From positions 1-14,752 of the forward strand of contig JANWZY010000035.1 in assembly GCA_025061935.1 (NCBI GenBank): a stretch of DNA of 14,752 nucleotides. The letters run 5' to 3'. This DNA is from Verrucomicrobiia bacterium. Its GTDB lineage: Bacteria > Verrucomicrobiota > Verrucomicrobiia > Limisphaerales > DTLC01. A program made the translations under genes and the position numbers. The notes beneath the pieces were generated by a model that saw nothing but the letters and a program-made list of their open reading frames with translations, searched no databases and was not told the DNA's origin. This document shows positions 7,627-14,214 of this stretch, piece by piece. How positions within the stretch are numbered: the stretch's first letter is position 1; every line of letters starts with the position of its first letter.

Positions 7627-8265
7627 CTATTGGTCCCCCCGTGACTTTGCCTCGGCAAGCCGGACAAAGTTTCTCAAAAGTTGCAATCCGACCTTTTGGC
7701 TCTTTTCCGGGTGAAACTGCACGGCGTAAACGTTGCGGCACCATACAGCCGAGGCAAACACATCCCCATAGGCTGTCCTGCCCGCTACAATGCTTTCGTC
7801 AACAGGCACGGGATAAAAGCTGTGCACGAAATAAAAGTAGCTGCCGTCAGGTATCCCTTCGAATAATGGGCAATCCGGACGCACCAGCTCGACCCGGTTC
7901 CAACCAATCTGCGGGATTTTCAATCCGGGCCGCTCCGTAAACCTGACAACTTTACCCTTGAAATACCCGAACCCGGGCGCGGTGCTGTTGAATTCCTCGC
8001 TGCGTTCGAACAAGATTTGGTACCCGATACATATGCCGAGGAAAAGCCCGCCCGTTTCGATGAACTGCTTGCAGGCGTCAATCAACCCGCGCGCGGCCAG
8101 TCCGCATGCACAATCATCGAACGCGCCGACACCGGGCAGCACGACTGCGCGCGCGGCGTGCACCCGCTCAGGCGCCGTTACAAGCTCGACTTGCGCCCCC
8201 ACGGCAACAAGTGCGCGGTGCACACTGCGCAGATTGCCCGCGCCGTAATCAATCAGCGCTATCAC
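7627..8265 (-). CDS. hisH: Imidazole glycerol phosphate synthase, glutamine amidotransferase subunit
   Basis: HisH is a class I glutaminase. It releases ammonia from glutamine and passes it to HisF, which makes imidazole glycerol phosphate and AICAR in histidine synthesis. The 212-residue length is normal. The N-terminus IALIDYGAGNLRSV, the oxyanion-strand motif VLPGVGAF (42-49), the nucleophile elbow GICIGYQ (Cys79), the YFVHSFY segment (145-151) and the catalytic pair in QFHPEKS (His185, Glu187) are all present. The start is a GTG (GTG-ATA-GCG) and the fit to the family leaves no room for a longer protein. It lies 50 bases after adk on the same strand. HisF and other his genes are not in the window, so this gene is split from a classic his operon. 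Confidence 0.95.
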   Translation of the reverse strand: MIALIDYGAGNLRSVHRALVAVGAQVELVTAPERVHAARAVVLPGVGAFDDCACGLAARGLIDACKQFIETGGLFLGICIGYQILFERSEEFNSTAPGFGYFKGKVVRFTERPGLKIPQIGWNRVELVRPDCPLFEGIPDGSYFYFVHSFYPVPVDESIVAGRTAYGDVFASAVWCRNVYAVQFHPEKSQKVGLQLLRNFVRLAEAKSRGDQ

Positions 8266-8315
8266 GCTACCAGCGTATCAAAAGCCTGCATTATAAATCA
8301 AACGCGGGCATGTTC

Positions 8316-9074
8316 CTAGCGCCGCGCCGCCAGTGCATCAAGTGTGGCTTTGTAAACCTCTTCCGGCGGCCCGTCACTGGGAACCGTAACCAACAGCCCC
8401 TTCTGCCGGTAATACTCGACCAAGGGCGCAGTGCTTTTCTGGTACACTTCCAGCCGCACCCGGATCGCCTCGGGCCGGTCGTCGTCTCGTATTATGAGCT
8501 GCGTGCCGCAATTGTCGCAAACGCCCTCGACACGCGGCTTGCGAGTTTGGATATGGAACACCGCCTTGCACTTCGGACACGTGCGCCTGCCACTGAGCCG
8601 TGCGATGATCAACTCGACCGGCGATTCAAAGTTCAGCACCGCATCGAGTTTAAGTCCCTCGTTGGCCAAAATTTGCTCCAGTGCCTCCGCCTGCGGCACC
8701 GTCCGCGGGAACCCGTCGAGTAAAAACCCTGTGGGCCAGCGCAAACAATGCGCGCGCTCGCGAACAAGCGCCACCACAGTCTCGTCCGGCACCAGTTCGC
8801 CCCGGTCCATGTACTTGAGTGCCTCTCTCAACGCGGGACTGAGCCGGGCCGGATCAAGCGCTTTGGCCGCCCTGAAAATATCGCCAGTGGCCAGGTGGCA
8901 CGGGCCGAGCCGCGCGCTCATCAGCTCGGCTTGTGTTCCTTTGCCCACGCCTGGCGCGCCGAGCAAGACAAGCCGATACACGCGCTGGCCCGGGGGTACG
9001 CTCAACGCAGGCTTGACGTCAACTGCCTCAAGCCACGCCTTTAGCCAAAGTGCCTTGTTGCTTTCAGTATCCAT
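8316..9074 (-). CDS. adk: Adenylate kinase with zinc-finger lid and N-terminal extension
   Basis: Adk interconverts ATP plus AMP and two ADP in the cytoplasm. The P-loop is GAPGVGKGT at residues 39-47. The AMP-binding stretch ATGDIFRAA (62-70) and the core motif GFLLDGFPRT (116-125) follow. The LID carries four cysteines, CPKC (166, 169) and CDNC (186, 189), the zinc-binding form. Near the end are RLEVY and VEYYRQKG. The 252-residue protein is longer than usual because about 32 residues precede the first strand (VYRLVLLG). The ATG at 9074 was chosen because GGAAG lies five bases upstream. A second in-frame ATG at 9086 is possible, and the frame stays open to 9242, but that stretch is GC-rich spacer with direct repeats. 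It probably heads an adk-hisH-sod transcript. Confidence 0.93.
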   Translation of the reverse strand: MDTESNKALWLKAWLEAVDVKPALSVPPGQRVYRLVLLGAPGVGKGTQAELMSARLGPCHLATGDIFRAAKALDPARLSPALREALKYMDRGELVPDETVVALVRERAHCLRWPTGFLLDGFPRTVPQAEALEQILANEGLKLDAVLNFESPVELIIARLSGRRTCPKCKAVFHIQTRKPRVEGVCDNCGTQLIIRDDDRPEAIRVRLEVYQKSTAPLVEYYRQKGLLVTVPSDGPPEEVYKATLDALAARR

Positions 9075-9079
9075 AACCG

Positions 9080-9084
9080 CTTCC
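9080..9084 (-). promoter_or_regulatory. Ribosome-binding site deciding the adk start
   Basis: On the minus strand, GGAAG is followed by five bases (CGGTT) and then the ATG at 9074. The alternative ATG at 9086 has no comparable purine-rich site ahead of it, which favours the shorter protein. Confidence 0.5.
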
Positions 9085-9133
9085 ATGCTTAACAACGGGG
9101 CAGACAGCCTCGGCAAAACGCACGCTCCGCGCA

Positions 9134-9150
9134 AGCTGATTTTTGAGCAT
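9134..9150. repeat. Direct repeat copy 1 in the adk/GNAT divergent spacer
   Basis: AGCTGATTTTTGAGCAT recurs with a single mismatch at 9155-9171. The two copies are separated by four bases, giving a 21-bp period, about two helical turns. The position between divergent genes suggests a transcription-factor site. It lies 60 bases ahead of the adk start and about 115 bases ahead of the GNAT gene. Confidence 0.5.
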
Positions 9151-9154
9151 CGGT

Positions 9155-9171
9155 AGCTGATTTTTGCGCAT
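9155..9171. repeat. Direct repeat copy 2 in the adk/GNAT divergent spacer
   Basis: AGCTGATTTTTGCGCAT matches copy 1 except at one position (C for A after the T-run). The first 12 bases are identical. The AT-rich core stands out against the GC-rich surroundings. Confidence 0.5.
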
Positions 9172-9264
9172 TGCCGGCCGGCGCGGCGCGCGCGAATAAA
9201 AATCTGGCCGGCCATACCGAACTTCAAAATTGCCACCGGCACAAACTACATTAGCATCCAGCCG

Positions 9265-9888
9265 ATGAGCACGGCCGAATATAGGGTCTGCCGAGCCACA
9301 ATTGATCACCTGCAGCAATTGCGCGCGTTATGGCAGGCGGCCGAGCTGCCAGCTTGGGAATTGGAGAAACGGCTTACAGAATTTCAAGTGATCGAAACCC
9401 AACAGGGCGTAGTCGTGGGCGCAGTCGGCCTGCAGATACACGAAAAGCAAGGTCGGATTCATAGCGAAGCGTTCGCCGACCGGGCTGTTGCGGACCAGCT
9501 CCGCTGGTTGCTCTGGGACAGGATCTCATCCATTGCCCAAAACTACGGACTGGTCAGGCTTTGGACGCAGGAGCGCGACCCGTTCTGGCAAAAGGTGGGC
9601 ATGGAACCGGCCACAATTGAAGAATTAAAAAAACTGCCCCCGAGCTGGAAAAGCCTCTACCCGCGGTGGCTTACTCTACAATTGCGCGACGAGGCGGCTG
9701 CGGCGGCACTCGAGCGCGAATTCGCGCTATTCGAGCAGGCCGAACGCCAGCGTACCCAGCGCGCGCTCAAACATGCGCGGGCGGTGCGCACCCTGGCGAG
9801 TTTGCTTGTAGCAGCACTGCTCATTTTCGTGTTCGTTACCCTGGTGCACCTGCTGATCCAATCAGCGCGCCACCAACCACGATTTTGA
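9265..9888 (+). CDS. GNAT-like acetyltransferase with C-terminal membrane anchor
   Basis: This 207-residue protein has two parts. Residues 5-140 resemble a GNAT N-acetyltransferase: an opening YRVCRATIDHLQQL, a strand with VVVGAVGLQI (49-58), HSEAFADRAV, and near the end LWTQERDPFWQKVGM, the region where GNAT proteins carry an aromatic-rich G[FM] motif. The classic acetyl-CoA loop (Q/RxxGxG/A) is not clear, so activity is uncertain. Residues about 141-172 are Ala/Glu/Arg-rich and likely a helix or coiled coil. Residues 177-198 form one hydrophobic segment followed by a short basic tail, as in a tail-anchored protein facing the cytoplasm. No ribosome-binding site is visible before the ATG; a short or absent leader is possible. 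It is first of three plus-strand genes, 37 bases before the next. Confidence 0.65.
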   Translation: MSTAEYRVCRATIDHLQQLRALWQAAELPAWELEKRLTEFQVIETQQGVVVGAVGLQIHEKQGRIHSEAFADRAVADQLRWLLWDRISSIAQNYGLVRLWTQERDPFWQKVGMEPATIEELKKLPPSWKSLYPRWLTLQLRDEAAAAALEREFALFEQAERQRTQRALKHARAVRTLASLLVAALLIFVFVTLVHLLIQSARHQPRF

Positions 9889-9910
9889 CACTGTCACAGC
9901 AGATGCGAAA

Positions 9911-9916
9911 AAGGAG
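9911..9916 (+). promoter_or_regulatory. Strong Shine-Dalgarno site of the zinc-ribbon GNAT gene
   Basis: AAGGAG lies nine bases before the ATG at 9926. It is the clearest ribosome-binding site in the window, where most genes have weak ones. Confidence 0.65.
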
Positions 9917-9925
9917 TCCAGCGCT

Positions 9926-10702
9926 ATGTTGAACGAAGACGCTTTCGTTGATTTCGCCTGCCCGTACTGCGGTGCCACATTATCATTCCCGGCTGATGAC
10001 CGCGGCCGGCTCGTGCCCTGCGCCGAATGCACTGAACCTGTTATCGTGCCCATCGAAGGCCAAACTGTTGGCGGCAAAGTACCCATACCGCTACAGACAC
10101 AGCGACTTGTCCTGCGCAGGCTTAAACCTACCGACTGGAAAGACCTGCTTGCACTTGTATCGAGCGAAGCGCTCTTCGCGCACGTTGATGGCGGCCCAAT
10201 GACAGAAGAGCAAGTGGTGGAATGGGCCGAGACCGACGGCCAATCGAAGCTTACCACGCCCGGACAACCGTTCTACCTCGGCATCGAGCTCCAGCAAACC
10301 GCTCAACTGATCGGATGCGTGAGCCTGATGTTTTCACCCCCAAACCCGCTATCGAGCGGCTTCCCAGCCCCCACAAGACGGATGGTGATCGAGCCGCCCG
10401 ACTTTTTCGATCTGCGTGCTGCGCAAGCGCAACTGAGCCTGTTGGTGCACCCGGCGCATCAGCGGAAAGGGATCGGGACCGAAGCCGCCACAGCCGTGCT
10501 TGAGTTGTGCTTCGGCATCCTCGGCATACACCGCGCAGTCGCCGCTTGCACCCCGGACAATATCCCGGCAACCCGGCTGTGCGCGAAGCTCGGCATGCGA
10601 CCCGAAGCGCACCACCACAAGGCGGTAGTGGTGCGAGGGGAATGGCGCGACATGCTCATTTTTGCCATGCTCCGCGACGAGTTCCTGTCTCGCCATGCCT
10701 GA
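9926..10702 (+). CDS. GNAT (RimJ/RimL-type) acetyltransferase with N-terminal zinc ribbon
   Basis: This 258-residue cytoplasmic protein joins a small zinc ribbon to an acetyltransferase. Cys12, Cys15, Cys32 and Cys35 (ACPYCG...VPCAEC) form the ribbon within the first 40 residues. From about residue 58 the sequence follows the RimJ/RimL group: LQTQRLVLRRLKPTDWKDL, then YLGIELQQTAQLIGCVSL, the acetyl-CoA loop HPAHQRKGIGTEAATAVLEL, and the late motif ACTPDNIPATRLCAKLGMRPE. All core elements are intact, so it is probably active. The substrate is unknown; relatives modify protein N-termini, sugars or antibiotics, and none of these can be chosen here. The ribbon could bind substrate, nucleic acid or a partner. 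The next gene follows after 37 bases. Confidence 0.85.
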   Translation: MLNEDAFVDFACPYCGATLSFPADDRGRLVPCAECTEPVIVPIEGQTVGGKVPIPLQTQRLVLRRLKPTDWKDLLALVSSEALFAHVDGGPMTEEQVVEWAETDGQSKLTTPGQPFYLGIELQQTAQLIGCVSLMFSPPNPLSSGFPAPTRRMVIEPPDFFDLRAAQAQLSLLVHPAHQRKGIGTEAATAVLELCFGILGIHRAVAACTPDNIPATRLCAKLGMRPEAHHHKAVVVRGEWRDMLIFAMLRDEFLSRHA

Positions 10703-10739
10703 AGCACGCAATGAGACATGTCCGCCTCTAACTGGCACC

Positions 10740-12185
10740 ATGCGCGTGAGGCGTCGCCAAACCCGCAGCGCGCGTGAGTACGCGCCGGCCACACTCCGGG
10801 CCGCGCTCGCGCTCGCCTGCTTCTTGCTCGCACGCACCGCGCACCCGCAATTTCGCCTGTACGTGCTGGACAGCACACCAACAAACTTCACGCTCGGCTG
10901 GACACCACCAGGCCTGACCAACGCGTACACGGTTCAATACCGAAGTGACATGGCCGACCACCCGTGGCTGAACGCGCCGCATACCGCGCCATGGCCAATC
11001 ACCACTTTAAGTTGGCGGGACCCGCGCACAAACGCTGCGCAACAGCAGTTCTATCGCGTAATCGCGGTCGAGCAGGCCCAACGCGGGCGTTTACTCGCTG
11101 CCACGGTGGCCGGCGCGTACTCACGCGCGGTGCTCGGCGTCCTTTTTGGGTCGTACGGTATCCCTGTCACACCGCAATACGGGGTTGAACTAGTCAAGCT
11201 CAGGTACGAAACGATCGGCCCGGTCGGGAACAAAACAATTGCGTCCGGCCTAATAGCGCTCCCCCAAGGCGCGGCGACTAATCTCCCAATCGCAAGTTAT
11301 CAACACGGGACAATCACGAGGACGAACGACGCGCCATCAGTCACAACTTCACTCACAGGTGATGTGTTGGTTGGCCTGGTCATGGCCAGTTCCGGTTACG
11401 TAACCGCCATCGCCGATTATCTCGGTCTCGGCGACGCGCCACCGTTGCACCCGTATCATCATGCTTGGACAGAGGCAACTGCGTGTGTGGACATGCTCCG
11501 CGCAACCAGGGCGTATTGCGCCAGTCGTGGCCTTGGCTTGAGTGGAAAACTATTCCTGATGGGCTATTCACAAGGTGGCCACGCAACAATGGCGCTGCAC
11601 CGTGAGCTGGAAACTTACCATGCCGACGAGTTCACGGTTACGGCCTCGGCGCCCATGGCAGGCGCGTACGACCTATCGGGGACGACCCTCGACGACTTCC
11701 TATCGGACCGGCCCAAGCCGAACCCGTACTACTACGCCTACCTGCTCGCAGCGTATCACCATGTTTACACGCTTGCACCCAGGTTCGAGGACATACTCGC
11801 CGCGCCGTATAACACCACGCTCCCACCATTGCTCCGAGGCAATGCCGCAGCCGCGGAAATCAATGCTGCCATGCCACCCGACCCGCGCCAAATGCTCGAT
11901 CCGGAGTACTTGGCGGCCGTTCAACAGCGCACAAACCATCCGTTCCGGATACTTCTGCGGGAGAATGACGTGTACGGTTGGGCACCCCGCGCGCCGGTCA
12001 GGCTGTATCACTGCGGGGGTGACCAGGACGTGCTGATCGCCAATGCGCACATTGCGACCAACTCGATGCGCGCGCGCGGCGCAACAAATGTCACACTCCT
12101 GATCCCGTCGCCGACCAACGACCACCGCGCGTGCGCCTTACCGAGCCTGCTAGCAGCAAAGGCATGGTTCGACACGCTCAAATAA
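10740..12185 (+). CDS. Secreted alpha/beta hydrolase (lipase/esterase-like)
   Basis: The 481-residue product begins with a basic n-region (MRVRRRQTR), a hydrophobic stretch (LRAALALACFLLA, about 20-32) and a probable cleavage site shortly after, so export is expected. Residues about 38-105 look like a short beta-sandwich of the fibronectin type III kind (NFTLGWTPPG, YTVQYRSD, QQFYRVIAVE). The catalytic part follows, with GYSQGGHA giving nucleophile Ser277, GGDQDV giving the likely Asp (428 or 430) and TNDHRAC giving His462. The SASSGYVTAIADYLGLG-type segment (MASSGYVTAIADYLGLGD) and the domain order suggest the secretory lipase/esterase group; substrate is unknown. The ATG at 10740 was preferred over one 26 codons earlier because it starts at the signal peptide and does not overlap the preceding gene. 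Confidence 0.82.
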   Translation: MRVRRRQTRSAREYAPATLRAALALACFLLARTAHPQFRLYVLDSTPTNFTLGWTPPGLTNAYTVQYRSDMADHPWLNAPHTAPWPITTLSWRDPRTNAAQQQFYRVIAVEQAQRGRLLAATVAGAYSRAVLGVLFGSYGIPVTPQYGVELVKLRYETIGPVGNKTIASGLIALPQGAATNLPIASYQHGTITRTNDAPSVTTSLTGDVLVGLVMASSGYVTAIADYLGLGDAPPLHPYHHAWTEATACVDMLRATRAYCASRGLGLSGKLFLMGYSQGGHATMALHRELETYHADEFTVTASAPMAGAYDLSGTTLDDFLSDRPKPNPYYYAYLLAAYHHVYTLAPRFEDILAAPYNTTLPPLLRGNAAAAEINAAMPPDPRQMLDPEYLAAVQQRTNHPFRILLRENDVYGWAPRAPVRLYHCGGDQDVLIANAHIATNSMRARGATNVTLLIPSPTNDHRACALPSLLAAKAWFDTLK

Positions 12186-12491
12186 CAGCTCTTACCAGGC
12201 GGTGAGGCCCGGCCAGTTTGTTTTCCTGCCGATCCGGCGCATGGGCATGCCGCGCCATGCTGCGTAACCCCCTCCTTGCCTGGCCCACAGGCCCGCAGCG
12301 CCGTCAAAACCTCGCCCTGAAATGGAAGCAGGCAAGCGTAGATTAGCACCGTGCCCGAGCAATTATCCAATAATGCCCCTGCGCGCTCGGCTGCCCGCGA
12401 CGCAGCACTTACTGCCGTGCCGGGCGCAGCGCCGCCGCCATATCCACCCCAGCACAGCCCGCAACCGCCCGGCGAGCCCGTATCCCTGCTG

Positions 12492-13230
12492 GGCGTGGAC
12501 TACCAGCACATAAAAACCGCTGACGGTGGCGATTTGTACCTGACGCGCTACGGGCTAGCGTTTTGGCCGAATTTACTGCCCGAGAACTGGTACGCGCGCG
12601 AGTGGTTCGAGGCGAAGCGTGAGCGGCTCGAAGGCAGCAGCGTGATCTACAAGGTCCCACCCCCACTGTCAATGGCCGCACGCTCCAGCTTGTGGTGAAA
12701 TGGTCGCGCGTGGGCGAGACGGTACCGCTCGATACACTCACCCTCGCCAAGTTTATCAATGCCGAGTTCAACAGCCCGTTCGAGGAATTTGCGTTGCTGA
12801 TGGAACTGCGCCGGGGCGAATATGGGCCCTAAGACGTGCGCACCCAGTTACCACTGGCCATCTACGTGCCCAGCGAGCGGCTCCAGCTTTGGGAAACGGG
12901 ACGGTCGGAAGAAAAGATTCGCGTTAACATCGCCCGGCACCCGGGCGTCGAGCCTGATATTCTCCGCCAGTACGTGTTGCTCTTCGGCTGGATTGACGGC
13001 TTGCACGCAGTTAAAGCAGCCGAGGCTCTCGGACTCGACCAGCGCGCGCGCAGAGTTTCTGGCGCGCGGCACTAGCCTGGCGAACCACGAACTGATGCCA
13101 AAAGGTTTCCGCGTCATTGATATGAAACCGGAGCACGTGATTGTGCGGTTCAAACGCGATCATGAGCTGCTGTGCGAGCGCAATGGCCAGATCGGATACG
13201 CGCTGGTTGACTACGAGCTGCTCGAACGTT
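12492..13230 (+). repeat. First homologous half of the two-repeat pseudogene
   Basis: This unit starts at LLGVDYQH and runs through WPNLLPENW, LQLVVKWSRVGE, FNSPFEEFALLMELRRG and LPLAIYVP. It continues through FGWIDGL and KGFRVIDMKPEHVIV to YALVDYELLER. It aligns along its whole length with the unit at 13356-14100. It spans one frameshift near 12660, a TAA at 12830 and a frameshift at 13042-13051. Confidence 0.65.
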
Positions 13231-13355
13231 CACCCGAGCACGAGCAGGCGGTCCGCACCACGCACCGCCAGCTTTATCTCAAACACATGGCCAGGGGATT
13301 CGACTCGAGCGCGGTCGGACCGATGCCGGCGCACCTGCGCGCGACTAACATCTTC

Positions 13356-14100
13356 GGCGTGGATTACGTCTTCGGGCGTGCCGAAAGCACTGGCGGGCTG
13401 ATCTGGGTCGTGGGCAAGGACCCGACCTTTATTTCTTGTCGGAGCGGTGGCGCCGGACTCAGAAACGGAGCTTGTCGCCGCGTAACCGCGTGTGCCATTA
13501 CACGGACAAAAGACAACACCAACCTGGTATGGAAAGTTTCGCCAATGGGGGAAATACCCGAGCTAGGCGATTCACATCCCAACGCTGCGGCTGCCAAGGC
13601 CTGCGGTTACAACAGCCCATTCGAGGAGTTCGCGATCGCACTCGGGCTTGCCCGCGCTGGTATCAAAACGGTATACGCACGTGCCATATACATGACCGGC
13701 CGAAAAGGCCGGGCCGAACACGACCTCGCCAACGAACGCAGATTTAACGCGCTTGCGAACTTACGCACACCCGATGGCGAACCCGCTGTGCGCAAAGACT
13801 ACGACTACATCACAATCTGGGGGTTCTGGAACGGCCCGGACGAGCTATTGGCCGCGCAGGACGGCAGTTATTACACCGCCGTCAACCCTCGAAGAGGCGT
13901 GCGCACGCGGCATTATCCCGGCAGAACTGCGTGACGAATGATTGAATCACTCCCAGCCAAGCTCGCTGCTCGCCGGATTCGAAGACTAGAACCTAAAGCC
14001 CGACCACCTGCTGCTTTCACTCGACCCACAACAAAGGCTCGTCCTGGACGAACCAGGCAAGCCGGAATTGCGCATTTGCAACCTCGAGCTTGTCCGGAAG
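13356..14100 (+). repeat. Second homologous half of the two-repeat pseudogene
   Basis: This unit starts at FGVDYVFG and runs through FLSERWRR, TNLVWKVSPMGE, YNSPFEEFAIALGLARAG and YARAIYMTG. It continues through WGFWNGPDELLAAQ and LNLKPDHLLLSL to RICNLELVRK. It matches the first half in order and spacing. The aspartates of the DMKPEH and VDYEL motifs in the first half are replaced by Asn (NLKPDH and ICNLEL), so this half would have been a non-catalytic copy. Confidence 0.65.
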
Positions 14101-14214
14101 CGCATCAGCCATACCCATCAGGCTGCTCAGAGTGTCTTCTGATACCCAACCTGGGCACGCATGCGCGCGCCCTTGCAGTTGCGCGCAGATACAGTTGCGT
14201 TACCATTAGTACCG

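Larger units (their letters stand above)
12351..14142 (+). pseudogene. Decayed gene for a two-repeat protein with kinase-like signatures
   Basis: I do not recognise a named family. Stitching frames yields about 590 residues beginning at GTG 12351. Lesions in order: frameshift in a C-run near 12660; TAA at 12830; frameshift in a GC-repeat tract at about 13042-13051; frameshift near 13424, reversed near 13500; frameshift near 13885; TGA at 13939; TAG at 13987. TGA at 14140 may be the native end. Each side of every break continues the same protein. The two halves are homologous: both begin GVDY, both contain NSPFEEFA. They end with KGFRVIDMKPEHVIV...ALVDYELLER and NLKPDHLLLSL...RICNLELVRK respectively. 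The D-x-K-P-x-H-V/L-I/L plus later D-Y-E-L pattern resembles the catalytic and metal-binding loops of small-molecule or lipopolysaccharide-type kinases. The second copy lacks both acidic residues. Neighbouring genes are intact, so widespread sequencing error is unlikely but not excluded. Confidence 0.75.

Noticed and set aside
9075..9242. An upstream extension of adk to a start at 9242.
   Set aside because: The extra 56 residues are Arg-rich without similarity to Adk, the region contains direct repeats, and the GGAAG site supports the start at 9074.
10662..10739. The earlier ATG for the secreted hydrolase.
   Set aside because: It overlaps the end of the GNAT gene and would bury the signal peptide 26 residues inside the protein.
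12655..13510. Programmed ribosomal frameshifting as an explanation for the split frames.
   Set aside because: There are too many shifts in both directions, plus in-frame stops, with no slippery heptamer and stimulatory structure at each site.
12822..13934. A 370-codon open frame that could be taken as an intact gene.
   Set aside because: Its first 75 residues and the stretch at about 13425-13500 read nonsense, while the matching protein continues in the other frame there. It is a by-product of the pseudogene's frameshifts.
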